From assembly GCF_017303375.1 (NCBI RefSeq), contig NZ_JAFKOH010000002.1, positions 62,001-126,000 of the forward strand: 64,000 bases of DNA, given 5' to 3'. Positions 45,746-54,643 of this stretch are shown here, one piece after another. The notes under the pieces were generated by a model. The model was given only the letters and a program-made list of their open reading frames with translations, was not told where the DNA came from and did not search any database. This DNA is from Bacillus sp. NTK074B (GTDB lineage: Bacteria > Bacillota > Bacilli > Bacillales > Bacillaceae_B). How positions within the stretch are numbered: position 1 is the first letter of the stretch; the number at the start of each line of letters is the position of its first letter. The translations under genes were made by a program, and so were the position numbers.

Positions 45746-46480
45746 TTACATTTGCAATTTGGTCTCTTCATGATTAATCAAGGTCCCCCGCTTCTGACCT
45801 GAGCAAATTCTTTTCATGATTCCCACCTGCTCAAAGTTAAAGATGTGAACGGGCAGTTTATAGTCCCGTGCTAACAGGAGGGCTGACTGATCCATGACTT
45901 TAATATTGTGTTTGACGACATCATCATAATTTAAATTATGATACATCTTCGCTTCTTTATTCCGTTTAGGGTCAGAGGTGAATACACCATCAACTCCTTG
46001 TTTCGCTACCAGGATCGCATCACTATTCGTTTCAATCGCCCTTTGTACGCTGGGATAATCCGTCGTAACGAACGGCTGGCCGTTCCCCCCTCCGAATATG
46101 ACAATATATCCTTTATCCAAATGGTGGACGGCCCTGAGCCGGATATACGGTTCAGCAACTGTTGAGACAGGGATTGACGTCATGACTCTTACTTCTTTAT
46201 CCGTTTTACTTTTGAGAACACCTCTGAGCATCAAGCTGTTGATGATGGTTCCCAGGGTGCCTATACTGTCAGCCTCTACCCGCTCGATACCCCAAGTATC
46301 TGCTAAACTGCCACGAAAGATATTGCCGCCTCCCACCACTAACGAAACTTCTATTCCCATGTCTACAATGGACATGATTTCGTTTGCGATATGCTCAAGC
46401 TCTGCTGTTCCAAAGTTATTCCCTTCGTTATCAGCCAATGCGCCACCGCTTAATTTAATTAACACTCTCTTATATCCCAT
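45746..46480 (-). CDS. pyrH: UMP kinase (PyrH paralogue)
   Basis: A 244-residue amino-acid-kinase fold UMP kinase: KRVLIKLSGGALA, SLVVGGGNIFRGS, the IFGGGNGQPFVTTDYPS triphosphate loop, and KQGVDGVFTSDPK. It phosphorylates UMP to UDP. Housekeeping pyrH normally lies between tsf and frr; here it stands alone after a short thrS, so it is probably a second copy. It has its own promoter, a leader peptide and an intrinsic attenuator ending 20 bases before the ATG. GAGGGGG lies 7 bases before the start. Confidence 0.9.
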   Translation of the reverse strand: MGYKRVLIKLSGGALADNEGNNFGTAELEHIANEIMSIVDMGIEVSLVVGGGNIFRGSLADTWGIERVEADSIGTLGTIINSLMLRGVLKSKTDKEVRVMTSIPVSTVAEPYIRLRAVHHLDKGYIVIFGGGNGQPFVTTDYPSVQRAIETNSDAILVAKQGVDGVFTSDPKRNKEAKMYHNLNYDDVVKHNIKVMDQSALLLARDYKLPVHIFNFEQVGIMKRICSGQKRGTLINHEETKLQM

Positions 46481-46499
46481 TTACATTCCCCCTCGACAT

Positions 46500-46534
46500 A
46501 AAAAAGCTAAAAAGTAAATGATTACTTTTTAGCT
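46500..46534 (-). promoter_or_regulatory. Intrinsic terminator/attenuator in the pyrH leader
   Basis: A perfect 13-bp stem, AGCTAAAAAGTAA / TTACTTTTTAGCT, with a 4-base loop and about six T residues on the minus strand. The leader peptide stop codon TAA is in its 5' arm. A translating ribosome there would prevent the hairpin from forming. The pyrH ribosome binding site follows at once. Confidence 0.8.
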
Positions 46535-46584
46535 CTTGGATAGAAAAGAAGAAATACTGCTGGAATCCGATGCAAAGTGCTCAT
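46522..46584 (-). CDS. Candidate 20-residue leader peptide of the pyrH paralogue
   Basis: A short frame begins ATG AGC ACT and encodes MSTLHRIPAV, then FLLFYPRAKK before TAA. GGGGGAG lies 5 bases before the ATG. Codons for FLLF correspond to the pyrimidine-rich run TTTCTTCTTTTCTATCC, placed just before the attenuator. This arrangement resembles the pyrBI leader of enterobacteria, where slow RNA polymerase in a U-rich tract lets the ribosome catch up. Small drug-sensing leader peptides are the alternative. Not seen as a known peptide. Confidence 0.5.
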   Translation of the reverse strand: MSTLHRIPAVFLLFYPRAKK

Positions 46585-46626
46585 TTCTTCTCCCCCATTC
46601 TTTGTATTCAGAATTTTCCTTCTGTT

Positions 46627-46655
46627 AGTTTATAGAAAATACAGGGAATGGTCAA
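46627..46655 (-). promoter_or_regulatory. Promoter of the leader peptide-pyrH unit
   Basis: On the minus strand, -35 TTGACC (46650-46655), a 17-base spacer and -10 TAAACT (46627-46632). Transcription would start near 46620, giving a 5' leader of about 140 bases. Confidence 0.6.
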
Positions 46656-46712
46656 GTGGAATTTAGTAACCTCTACCTTTTCAAACATAGAAGTTTTTCC
46701 CTCTTGATCCTG

Positions 46713-47915
46713 TTATATCATCTCGCCATTCAGTTTATGGATCACATCTTTTACTTGAAGTACTCCCAGGTTACCCTCCTTCCTTTTTCGGAGCGCAACC
46801 GATTGTTGCTGCATTTCTTTATCTCCTATAACCATCATATAAGGAACTTTCTTCATCTCGGCCTCTCTGATTTTCAATCCCATTTTTTCAACTCGATCGT
46901 CTAGTTCAACCCTAAATCCTTCCCTTTCTAATTGAGACTTCACTTTTTGGGCGTATGGAATATGTGCTTCGGAAATTGGAAGAATCTTCACCTGATGCGG
47001 AGCTAACCAAAGGGGGAAATCCCCTCCGAAATGTTCAATGATAATGGCCATAAAACGCTCAATCGATCCATAGATAGCGCGATGGATCATAATCGGTCTT
47101 TGAACCTGATTATCTTCACCAATATATTCACAATGGAATTTTTCGGGCATCTGAAAATCAAGTTGAACCGTTCCACACTGCCAACTCCTCCCCAGGCAAT
47201 CCAGAATATGAAAGTCGATCTTCGGTCCGTAGAAGGCTCCATCTCCATGGTTAGTATGATAGTCAACGCCCCTTTCTTCCAATACACCTTCAAGATCCCC
47301 TTCGGCTTGATTCCATAGTTCAACTGATCCCATAAAGTCTTCTGGACGAGTTGAGAGCTCAACTTTATATTCGAAACCGAATTTCCCATAGAATTGATCA
47401 ATGAGATCGAGCACTTTATGCAACTCTGCACGAATTTGATCTTCCCTTACGAAAAGATGAGCATCATCTTGAGTGAAGGAACGAACTCTCAATAACCCGC
47501 TTAACGATCCTGATAGCTCATGACGATGCACCAGCCCAAGCTCCCCATAACGGATAGGCAACTCCCGGTAGCTTCGTCTCTTGCTTTTGTAAATTAGCAC
47601 TGCTCCTGGACAACTCATCGGTTTGATGGCATATTTCTGATCATCCACTTCAGAGAAATACATGTTTTCATGATAATGGTCCCAATGACCTGACTTCTCC
47701 CACAAATCCTGTTTCATCATGACCGGTGTCCTGATTTCCTCATAGCCGGCCTTCAGATGCTCCTTCTTCCAAAATTCCTCCAGTTCATTTCGTAACAACA
47801 TGCCTTTCGGTAAAAAAAAGGGCATTCCAGGAGCCTCCTCCATGGAAATAAATAGTTCAAGCTCCTGACCTAATTTCCTGTGATTTCTCTTTTCTACCTC
47901 TGATTGAATGGACAT
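46713..47915 (-). CDS. thrS: Short threonyl-tRNA synthetase lacking TGS and editing domains
   Basis: A 400-residue class II synthetase. It starts at the catalytic domain (MSIQSEVEKRNHRKLGQELELF) and runs to the anticodon-binding domain (VKILPISEAHIPYA). Typical bacterial ThrRS is about 640 residues and begins with TGS and an editing (SAD) domain; both are missing. Catalytic motifs are present: MSCPGAV (zinc Cys), HRHELSG, and the motif 3 region. Without editing it may mischarge Ser. Two tandem Thr T-boxes control it, suggesting use only in threonine shortage. Confidence 0.93.
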   Translation of the reverse strand: MSIQSEVEKRNHRKLGQELELFISMEEAPGMPFFLPKGMLLRNELEEFWKKEHLKAGYEEIRTPVMMKQDLWEKSGHWDHYHENMYFSEVDDQKYAIKPMSCPGAVLIYKSKRRSYRELPIRYGELGLVHRHELSGSLSGLLRVRSFTQDDAHLFVREDQIRAELHKVLDLIDQFYGKFGFEYKVELSTRPEDFMGSVELWNQAEGDLEGVLEERGVDYHTNHGDGAFYGPKIDFHILDCLGRSWQCGTVQLDFQMPEKFHCEYIGEDNQVQRPIMIHRAIYGSIERFMAIIIEHFGGDFPLWLAPHQVKILPISEAHIPYAQKVKSQLEREGFRVELDDRVEKMGLKIREAEMKKVPYMMVIGDKEMQQQSVALRKRKEGNLGVLQVKDVIHKLNGEMI

Positions 47916-47943
47916 TTATTTTCCTCCTTCTAATTTTTTATAT

Positions 47944-48186
47944 AAAAAAACCGCATTCATCCCTAACCAAGGGACGAATGCGGTCGTGGTACCACCCTAA
48001 TTCCGAAGTGCTAAAATAGCCCTTCGCTCAAAAGTTGATAACGGTTTTCCCGATTATGGATACTGTAACTTCCCCATAATAGCTCCAAGGTGGTAAACCA
48101 TTTTACTTTCTTCAGGGTTTGCAGCCTGATGACCCTGTTCTCTGGTAAGAAAGCCAAAATGATTCATGTCCTCTTCTTCGCGCTCT
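47944..48186 (-). promoter_or_regulatory. Threonine T-box leader, copy proximal to thrS
   Basis: T-box AGGGTGGTACCACG at 47985-47998. The specifier is ACC (Thr) at 48092-48094, before ACCTTGGAGC. The terminator hairpin CCGCATTCGTCCC / GGGATGAATGCGG plus T-run lies at 47944-47984. It is a near copy of the next leader. Confidence 0.93.
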
Positions 48187-48202
48187 ATTCAGTTGAATAA
48201 TA

Positions 48203-48442
48203 AAAACCGCACTCATCCCTAACCAAGGGACGAGTGCGGTCGTGGTTCCACCCTAATTTCGAAGTGTAAAATATAACTCTTCGCTTAAGTAAGATAACGG
48301 TTTTCCCGATTATGGATACTGTAACTTCCCCATAATAGCTCCGAGGTGGTAAAACATTCATCTCTCTTCAGGGCTCTCAGCCGGCGACCCTGATCTCTGA
48401 TTTAGAGAAAACTAAATGAATCATGTCCTCTTCTTTGCTTTC
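48203..48442 (-). promoter_or_regulatory. Threonine T-box leader, copy proximal to the promoter
   Basis: T-box core AGGGTGGAACCACG at 48241-48254, with an A in place of the usual T in GGTACC. The specifier is ACC at 48348-48350. The terminator CCGCACTCGTCCC / GGGATGAGTGCGG lies at 48201-48240. Both copies must read through for thrS to be made. Confidence 0.9.
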
Positions 48443-48480
48443 ATATAGTATATTCAATTCCTGATAAAAGTGTTATTGAA

Positions 48481-48509
48481 ATTATATGGGAGTATTTTCT
48501 AACTGTCAA
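48481..48509 (-). promoter_or_regulatory. Consensus promoter of the thrS leader
   Basis: On the minus strand, TTGACA (48504-48509), a 17-base spacer and TATAAT (48481-48486): a full sigma-A consensus. It ends 9 bp before the uppP stop codon, so thrS is read separately. Confidence 0.9.
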
Positions 48510-48517
48510 GAGTCATT

Positions 48518-49339
48518 TTAAACAAAAAAGACCAGAATAATGCCGACTAGTAAAAAGCGGTAAACGGCAAATGGGAGTAACTTGACTTTATTGATAATCT
48601 TTAGAAAGAAACGAATCGATAAATAAGCAAAAAGGAACGCACTTATAAATCCGACTAATAAAAACGGCATGAATTCCGCATTAAAATACATCCAATTTTT
48701 CAAGAGGGACAGACCACTTGCCCCCAACATAATCGGCACGGCCATGATGAAGGTGAAATCCGACGCAGCCCGATAACTTAATCCGAGGAGCACACCTCCT
48801 GAAATCGTTGAACCAGATCTTGAAAAACCGGGCCATAATGACAAACATTGGATCAACCCTATCAATAATGCCTTCTTGTGAGTGATCTCATCGACGGATT
48901 CCACCGCTATCGCTTTTGGCCGTAACAGATCTGCAACGATCATAAGGATTGCGCCAATCACTAACCCTGCAAGAACAGTGTTGATTGAAAAAAGATGCTC
49001 ATCAATATAATCTTCAAATAATAACCCGAGGATTACCGCTGGAAGTAATCCAACCAGTATATGTGTTAGTTTTAAATGGGATGTCCTCTGTGCGTTACGT
49101 GAATCCATCCTTAATAAATCTTTGAACCTGTCACGAAATACAATGACTACAGCCAGAATGGATCCAAGTTGAATGACTACCTTAAACGTATTCGCAGGAT
49201 ACTTCCCCAACACTTCTTTCGATTTGATCCAAAGATCATCCACCACGATCATATGGCCTGTGGAAGATACCGGAGCAAACTCCGTCAGTCCTTCTACCAT
49301 TCCGAGAATAAATGCTTTAAACAATATGACATATTCCAT
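48518..49339 (-). CDS. uppP: Undecaprenyl-diphosphatase
   Basis: A 273-residue BacA/UppP membrane protein: GLTEFAPVSSTGHMIVV (motif with catalytic E/S/H), and the second PGFSRSGSTISGGVLLG repeat. It dephosphorylates undecaprenyl pyrophosphate to recycle the peptidoglycan and wall polymer carrier; overproduction gives bacitracin resistance. About eight hydrophobic helices. Single gene; no upstream regulator seen. Paralogues are common in Bacillus, so another copy may exist. Confidence 0.93.
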   Translation of the reverse strand: MEYVILFKAFILGMVEGLTEFAPVSSTGHMIVVDDLWIKSKEVLGKYPANTFKVVIQLGSILAVVIVFRDRFKDLLRMDSRNAQRTSHLKLTHILVGLLPAVILGLLFEDYIDEHLFSINTVLAGLVIGAILMIVADLLRPKAIAVESVDEITHKKALLIGLIQCLSLWPGFSRSGSTISGGVLLGLSYRAASDFTFIMAVPIMLGASGLSLLKNWMYFNAEFMPFLLVGFISAFLFAYLSIRFFLKIINKVKLLPFAVYRFLLVGIILVFFV

Positions 49340-49588
49340 GGGTTTTTTCTCCTCTAGTATAGATCCTGTTATTTTGTTTTACTGCCATGTGGAAAATCCT
49401 CATTGAATGTCCATTGTTTACAAGGAACGAAAAAGGAGTCTTTTCTCATAACAATCTAGAATATAGTACTACAACTCGATGTAGTCGACAATAAGAACTT
49501 ATACACATAAAAAAACACAGAAACAGGTGATAGGCCCGTTCTGCGCTTATCAATATCTTTTATCCGGTCAAATCATGCTGTCCAGTGG

Positions 49589-50494
49589 TCAATGGATATC
49601 TTTCTTCTTGAACCTTCCACCCCTTACCTCAGCGATATCCGCTATGGCTAGAAAAGCGGAAGGATCGTGTTCCGCAACGATGTCTTTCAACTTTGCTTCT
49701 TCAAGGCGGGTAATGACACAGAATATGACTTTCTTGTCATCTCCTGAAAAAGCCCCTTCCCCCTTCAAATAGGTAACACCCCTGCCTAACCGGTGCAGGA
49801 GGGCATCCCCGATCTCTTCATAATTTTCACTGATGATCCAAACGGATTTAGATTCATCCAACCCTTTTATTGTAATATCAATAATTTTAAAAGCTACATA
49901 ATATGCCAGTAAAGAATACATGGCTCTATCCCAGCTAAAGACAAAGCCTGCACTGGCTAAAATGAAAAGATTCACAAACATAATGATCTCCCCGACAGAA
50001 AAAGGAAGCCTTTTACTGGATAAAATAGCAAGGATTTCTGTCCCGTCGAGAGATCCGCCGTAACGAATGACCATGCCTACTCCTATACCAAGAACGATTC
50101 CTCCGAATAATGATGCCAATAGAATGTCTTGAGTAAAAGCAGCAACAGGGTGGAGGAAGGTGGTAGAAATCGATAGAATGACAATGCCATAAAGCGTAGA
50201 GAATGCGAAGGTTTTCCCGATTTGTTTATAACCGATGAAGAAAAAGGGGATGTTCAAGATGAAGATAAAAAGTCCGAGCTTAATACCCGTAATATGCGAA
50301 AGCATGATTGATACACCGACGATTCCTCCATCGATGACCTGGTTGGGAACAATAAATATCTCAAGGCCGACAGCCATGATAACAGCTCCGATCGTTATCA
50401 GGATCGTCCTCTTCACTACTTCTTTCAAGGGGATTTTCTTATGCATGACCTTTACTTGCCGGGGTTCATGTATGATCTGACCTTCCATCACCAT
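49589..50494 (-). CDS. YitT-family membrane protein with DUF2179
   Basis: A 301-residue protein: five to six N-terminal membrane helices (YitT_membrane), then a C-terminal cytoplasmic DUF2179 domain (SVWIISENYEEIGDALLHRLGRGVTYLKG). GGSLDGTEILAI is the conserved loop. Function is unknown; the family has been proposed as transporters. ATG 50494 and 50488 both lie after AAGGAGGAGG; the second is better spaced. A second YitT-like gene without DUF2179 is at 61719-62324. Confidence 0.88.
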   Translation of the reverse strand: MVMEGQIIHEPRQVKVMHKKIPLKEVVKRTILITIGAVIMAVGLEIFIVPNQVIDGGIVGVSIMLSHITGIKLGLFIFILNIPFFFIGYKQIGKTFAFSTLYGIVILSISTTFLHPVAAFTQDILLASLFGGIVLGIGVGMVIRYGGSLDGTEILAILSSKRLPFSVGEIIMFVNLFILASAGFVFSWDRAMYSLLAYYVAFKIIDITIKGLDESKSVWIISENYEEIGDALLHRLGRGVTYLKGEGAFSGDDKKVIFCVITRLEEAKLKDIVAEHDPSAFLAIADIAEVRGGRFKKKDIH

Positions 50495-50665
50495 TCCTCC
50501 TCCTTAAAGATCCATTCACTCCATCTCAGCTGAAAAACGGAAATGCCTAAACTCTTCAATATAATTCACACCGACTATGTATGGCACCCTCCTGACGAAC
50601 CTTACAAAAATAAGCTTGTATAATGTATATATTCCATCCTCCAAGCTAAAATTCCTTTAAATAGG

Positions 50666-50799
50666 GAGGGACGGACCTTGAATTTAGCACTCATGTAGCG
50701 GGAATGAGATGCTTACATCCCCTCAAACCATGCTTTAACACTACATTTTCTGTTGGGAGGCCTTTAACCACTAACAGCGATTTTGGAGGTCCGTCCCTC
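50666..50799. repeat. Inverted pair of GAGGGACGGACCT elements, 134 bp
   Basis: Left copy GAGGGACGGACCT (50666-50678) and right copy GGAGGTCCGTCCCTC (50785-50799). The DNA between is non-coding. It lies in the 425 bp gap before the histidine kinase gene, where I see no other feature. Confidence 0.85.
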
Positions 50800-50920
50800 A
50801 TAAGGTAGTAGGATTTGACTAATACGGAAAAATGAAGTATTTTAATTACTTGTATGTTCATGTTTGGATGAGCGTTGGACAGCGTGCTCTTAAGTTAAGT
50901 AGATTTGTGGAGGCTTTTCT

Positions 50921-52189
50921 TTGATTACATTAATCAAATCATTACTGGTCAATATTACGATTTTATTTTCTTTTACTTATAACGCCAATGTATTGTTTCC
51001 TTTTAAGGATAAACAAATTAAGGATAAACAAAAGTCCGTATATAAACACAAGATCACCTATGGACTGGTTGCATCATTTGGCGCTCTTTTATGTATGCTG
51101 TATCCAATTGAAACCCTTGGGGAGACTCACTTCGATCTGAGAATGATTGCGATATTGATCGTGACGATCTATGCCGGTTTACTATCGGGATCAATCGTTC
51201 TCTCTTGCGTCATCATACTCCGCTATTTTATCGGTGGTCCTTACGTAGGCGTGGGGATTGCTGTTTCAGTGCTGGCATTTGTAATCGGTATGCTCTTCCG
51301 CAGTATTCTATTGAAAACACAGTTTAAATTAATTGTAAGCACCATGATCTTTATCATTCATGCCATTCTATACATTATCATCATCAACATGTTTATTCCG
51401 ATATTGCATCTCCCATTTTATATCATTTATTTTACCGTTTTCTACTTTACATTTCTTTCGTTGGTGTTCATCATTGAGCATTTGATCCGAACGAATAAAC
51501 AAATAGAAGAAATGGTCTACATGGACAAGCTGAATATGATTGGACAGATGGCTGCATCGATAGCCCACGAGATACGCAATCCCCTTGCCACTGTAAGAGG
51601 ATTCATCCAGCATTTAAGCGAGGATTCAGACGATGACCGGTTAAAGAGATACTCCCCCCTCATCCTGAATGAATTGGATCGAACGAACAAAATCATTACG
51701 GATTATCTAAGTGTGGCCAAACCGAACGGCTTTCAATTATCCAGGCTCAACCTTGAAAGTATTATTAGGGACTGTGTGGACTTGTTAAGACCGTTTGCAG
51801 CATATTCCAACACATCAATCCATTTCGAGATGGCCGGATCCCATTACATTAAGGGGGATGAGGATCATATGAAGCAGGCAATCATGAATGTCATTAAAAA
51901 TGGTATTGAATCCATTGAAGATCGAGGCGAAATATCTATTAATCTTAAAGAAGATCCTTTTTCACAATCCATCGTCATGATTATTTCGGATAATGGAAAA
52001 GGAATGACCGGAGACCAATTGAAGAAAATAGGTTTACCCTTTTATACGACTAAGACCAAAGGTACGGGACTTGGGAGTATGGTCACAAATAAGCTCATTC
52101 GTGAAATGGGTGGAATGATCGAATACGAAAGTGAATTAAATAGAGGAACAGTTGTCAAAATTCGACTGCCTGTTATATCCCAAAAATGA
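50921..52189 (+). CDS. KinB-like sensor histidine kinase
   Basis: A 422-residue orphan kinase. The N-terminal 190 residues have about six membrane helices of the 5TMR-LYT type. HisKA has H216 in SIAHEIRNPLATVRGFIQ. The ATPase domain has MKQAIMNVIKNGIESI (N box), ISDNGKGM (G1) and GTGLGSMVTNKLI (G2). It resembles KinB of the sporulation phosphorelay. The TTG start has GGAGG 7 bases upstream. No response regulator gene is adjacent, as usual for sporulation kinases. Confidence 0.9.
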   Translation: MITLIKSLLVNITILFSFTYNANVLFPFKDKQIKDKQKSVYKHKITYGLVASFGALLCMLYPIETLGETHFDLRMIAILIVTIYAGLLSGSIVLSCVIILRYFIGGPYVGVGIAVSVLAFVIGMLFRSILLKTQFKLIVSTMIFIIHAILYIIIINMFIPILHLPFYIIYFTVFYFTFLSLVFIIEHLIRTNKQIEEMVYMDKLNMIGQMAASIAHEIRNPLATVRGFIQHLSEDSDDDRLKRYSPLILNELDRTNKIITDYLSVAKPNGFQLSRLNLESIIRDCVDLLRPFAAYSNTSIHFEMAGSHYIKGDEDHMKQAIMNVIKNGIESIEDRGEISINLKEDPFSQSIVMIISDNGKGMTGDQLKKIGLPFYTTKTKGTGLGSMVTNKLIREMGGMIEYESELNRGTVVKIRLPVISQK

Positions 52190-52204
52190 TTCCTATAAAG
52201 AGCC

Positions 52205-52233
52205 AGAGCCTTGGATTTTCCAAGGCTCTTTTC
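52205..52233 (+). terminator. Terminator of the histidine kinase gene
   Basis: A 10-bp stem, AGAGCCTTGG / CCAAGGCTCT, ends in TTTT on the plus strand, 15 bp past the stop. Confidence 0.85.
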
Positions 52234-52326
52234 TTATGCGCCAGTCTTCGCTTGATTCTACTATACTATGGTACACTTATATTATCTGGATTTTCCAATA
52301 CTCTCATAGAAAGAAGGAATTAATTG

Positions 52327-52677
52327 GTGAGCAAAAGAGGAACATTTCTATTTATATTCTCTGTAATCGTAACACTCAGTATTGTCTCGATCCTAAACAA
52401 ACCGACTGAAGAAGATCTTAAGAAGTGGCTAAAGGAAAAGCATCAGTTCGACTGCAATGAAGACTGTTCCATCGTAGAGCTTGAGCGTGTTCATGGAGAC
52501 ATTACCGAGAGAATAAAATATTCTGATGTAAGAGGGACCTATGCCCCCGGTTTATTCACTCTCCGCATAAAAAGGGAGTATAAAAGTTTAAATGATCCTG
52601 GGCAAATGATCACGATCGATGTGATTGGATTTAATGGGAGGTTCTATTCCCTGCAATCTGAGGAAGAGCTTTTATAG
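52327..52677 (+). CDS. Hypothetical membrane-anchored or secreted protein
   Basis: 116 residues, not recognised. One N-terminal hydrophobic helix (GTFLFIFSVIVTLSIVSIL) precedes a polar extracytoplasmic domain with two Cys (DCNEDCSIVELERV) that could form a disulfide. The GTG start at 52327 is 8 bases from AAGGA; TTG 52324 is the alternative. Single gene between two terminators. Confidence 0.6.
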   Translation: MSKRGTFLFIFSVIVTLSIVSILNKPTEEDLKKWLKEKHQFDCNEDCSIVELERVHGDITERIKYSDVRGTYAPGLFTLRIKREYKSLNDPGQMITIDVIGFNGRFYSLQSEEELL

Positions 52678-52735
52678 GGTTGCTTCTGTTTACATAATTA
52701 AATTACAGTTACCAATACTATCCTTCATTAATATT

Positions 52736-52780
52736 TAAAACAACCCCCCCAGGTCAAACCATAGTGGACAAGGGGGTTTT
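52736..52780. terminator. Bidirectional terminator between convergent genes
   Basis: The stem pairs AAAAC...CCCCC with GGGGGTTTT, followed by AAATT. It serves the small gene on the plus strand and the LTA-synthase-like operon on the minus strand. Confidence 0.7.
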
Positions 52781-52789
52781 AAATTACTC

Positions 52790-54643
52790 CTATTCCAGAA
52801 ACCTTACTAAATCCCCATACAAAATATCATCTGACATCCTTAATTCCTTTCGAACCGTTTGCTTATATGGCTCACATCGTGATTCACTGACTGATTTCTC
52901 ACTTCTCGTACTGTAACAAACATTGTCTTGAAAGATATATTCCTTAGTAATGAAATCTCCATCCCGGAATATGACTGGATGATTTTCTTCACGGGTGAAC
53001 AGACTGTGACCAAACGAAAGGGTATCCTTCGATTTAATTCCCAATAAATGAAGAACGGTTGCCCGAATATCAATCTCTCCTCCAATGGTTTCAATTATTC
53101 TACCTTCTTGTCCTGGAACATGGATAATAAGGGGTACCTGCTGAAGCTTGGCGTGATTAACTGGAGTATCCTTTTGATTGAGGAGTTCGAACACACCTTG
53201 TTCATATTTTTCGGAAATCCCGTAATGATCACCATATAGGACCACAACCGTATCATCATACAACCCGTTTGCTTTAAGGTCCTCAAATAAAGTCTTAATT
53301 GCTTCATCCTCGTATCGCACTGTTGTCACATAACGGTTCACTACATCTTCACTGGTATCCGCCTGGTCAATGAACTGATCAGCTTCTCCCAACAGAAAAG
53401 GGAAATGATTCGTCAATGTGATAAGACGGGTATAGAATGGCTTGGGTACCTTCTCGAGAAGGGACGCTGTCTGTTCAAAAAAAGGAATATCCTTTATTCC
53501 GTAATTGACCGAGTTATCTTCTGTTACCGAGTAATCCCTCTTGGAGAAATAACGATCGTATCCCAGCGTATTATACATGTATTCACGGTTCCAAAATGTC
53601 CGGTCATTACCATGAAATACGGCTGCATAATAATTTTCTTTCTCTTTCAGGAGATGAGGAAGGCTCCTGAAGGTATTATCCGGTTTCCTTACAAAAGCTG
53701 ATCCACTTGATAAAGGGTATAATCCAGTGTCAATCATAAATTCTGCATCCGATGTTTTCCCTTGTGCCGTCTGGTCATAAATATTGCTGAAGTATAAGCT
53801 GTCCTTGATCAGTGAATTTAAAAAAGGCGTAATATCTTCACCATTGATTTGTTGGTTGATAACAAAATTCTGGGTGGATTCCATGCTGACTAAAATCAGA
53901 TTTTTACCTTCAGCAACTCCAAATAAGTCCGACGGTTTTTTCTTTGAAGATTTTGTATATGCAATGGATGCCTTTGTGTCCGATTTACTTGCTAGAAGAT
54001 GGGACAATGGGTTTGTTGCTGCAATCCCGATATCATACAGATGGTAATTAAACGGGCCTACATATTTCACCAACTGCTCTCTGTCATATGATTCAGCAAA
54101 TAAATAAGGGGATTTCACCAATCCAATTACTAAAGTAACCAATAATAAAGATACACTAAAGCCTACGTAGGTGAATTTCCATCTTCGTGACAAATTAACG
54201 AAATTCGCCTTCTTTGTCTTGAGTATCCATCCTGCTAATATAAGATCCGATATTAATAGAAGATCCCAGGGACTCATCAATTCAAAGGTACTCGGACCAA
54301 TACCCCCCACATTTTTAAACTGAAAAAGAATAGGGACCGTTACGAAATCCGAATAAAACCGGAAGTAAAGAAGATCCCCGTACAGTAGACCGGTTGCGAT
54401 CCCCATGATAAGGACAAGAAGGAGCGGCTTAACCCTTTTAAAGAAGTAAAAGCTGAATCCGATCAGGAGCATTAACGATCCAACGGGGTTGAAAACAAGA
54501 AGTAAAAAGTCCGGGAAAGATTCAATATGAAGATTAAAACCGATAAGCGATACGACGATGGTTTTGAACCAAATGGACAGAATTGCAACGCCAAGCAATG
54601 GATCTTTATATAATACAGGAAGAAAATCTTTCATCCTGCTCAT
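52790..54643 (-). CDS. LTA-synthase-like sulfatase-domain membrane protein
   Basis: 617 residues: five N-terminal membrane helices (to about 175), then an extracellular sulfatase-like domain. The metal-site Glu is E255 in LVSMESTQNF and the catalytic Thr is T297 in AQGKTSDAEF; YGDHYG and FHGNDRTFWNR are further family motifs. LtaS enzymes move glycerol-phosphate from phosphatidylglycerol onto a growing lipoteichoic acid chain. Its start overlaps the stop of the upstream fusion gene (ATGA), so the two are coupled. The operon context suggests a specialised acceptor or product. Confidence 0.9.
   Translation of the reverse strand: MSRMKDFLPVLYKDPLLGVAILSIWFKTIVVSLIGFNLHIESFPDFLLLVFNPVGSLMLLIGFSFYFFKRVKPLLLVLIMGIATGLLYGDLLYFRFYSDFVTVPILFQFKNVGGIGPSTFELMSPWDLLLISDLILAGWILKTKKANFVNLSRRWKFTYVGFSVSLLLVTLVIGLVKSPYLFAESYDREQLVKYVGPFNYHLYDIGIAATNPLSHLLASKSDTKASIAYTKSSKKKPSDLFGVAEGKNLILVSMESTQNFVINQQINGEDITPFLNSLIKDSLYFSNIYDQTAQGKTSDAEFMIDTGLYPLSSGSAFVRKPDNTFRSLPHLLKEKENYYAAVFHGNDRTFWNREYMYNTLGYDRYFSKRDYSVTEDNSVNYGIKDIPFFEQTASLLEKVPKPFYTRLITLTNHFPFLLGEADQFIDQADTSEDVVNRYVTTVRYEDEAIKTLFEDLKANGLYDDTVVVLYGDHYGISEKYEQGVFELLNQKDTPVNHAKLQQVPLIIHVPGQEGRIIETIGGEIDIRATVLHLLGIKSKDTLSFGHSLFTREENHPVIFRDGDFITKEYIFQDNVCYSTRSEKSVSESRCEPYKQTVRKELRMSDDILYGDLVRFLE

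Noticed and set aside
46098-46517. Plus-strand 139-residue reading frame
   Set aside because: It is the complement of the UMP kinase gene and its attenuator.
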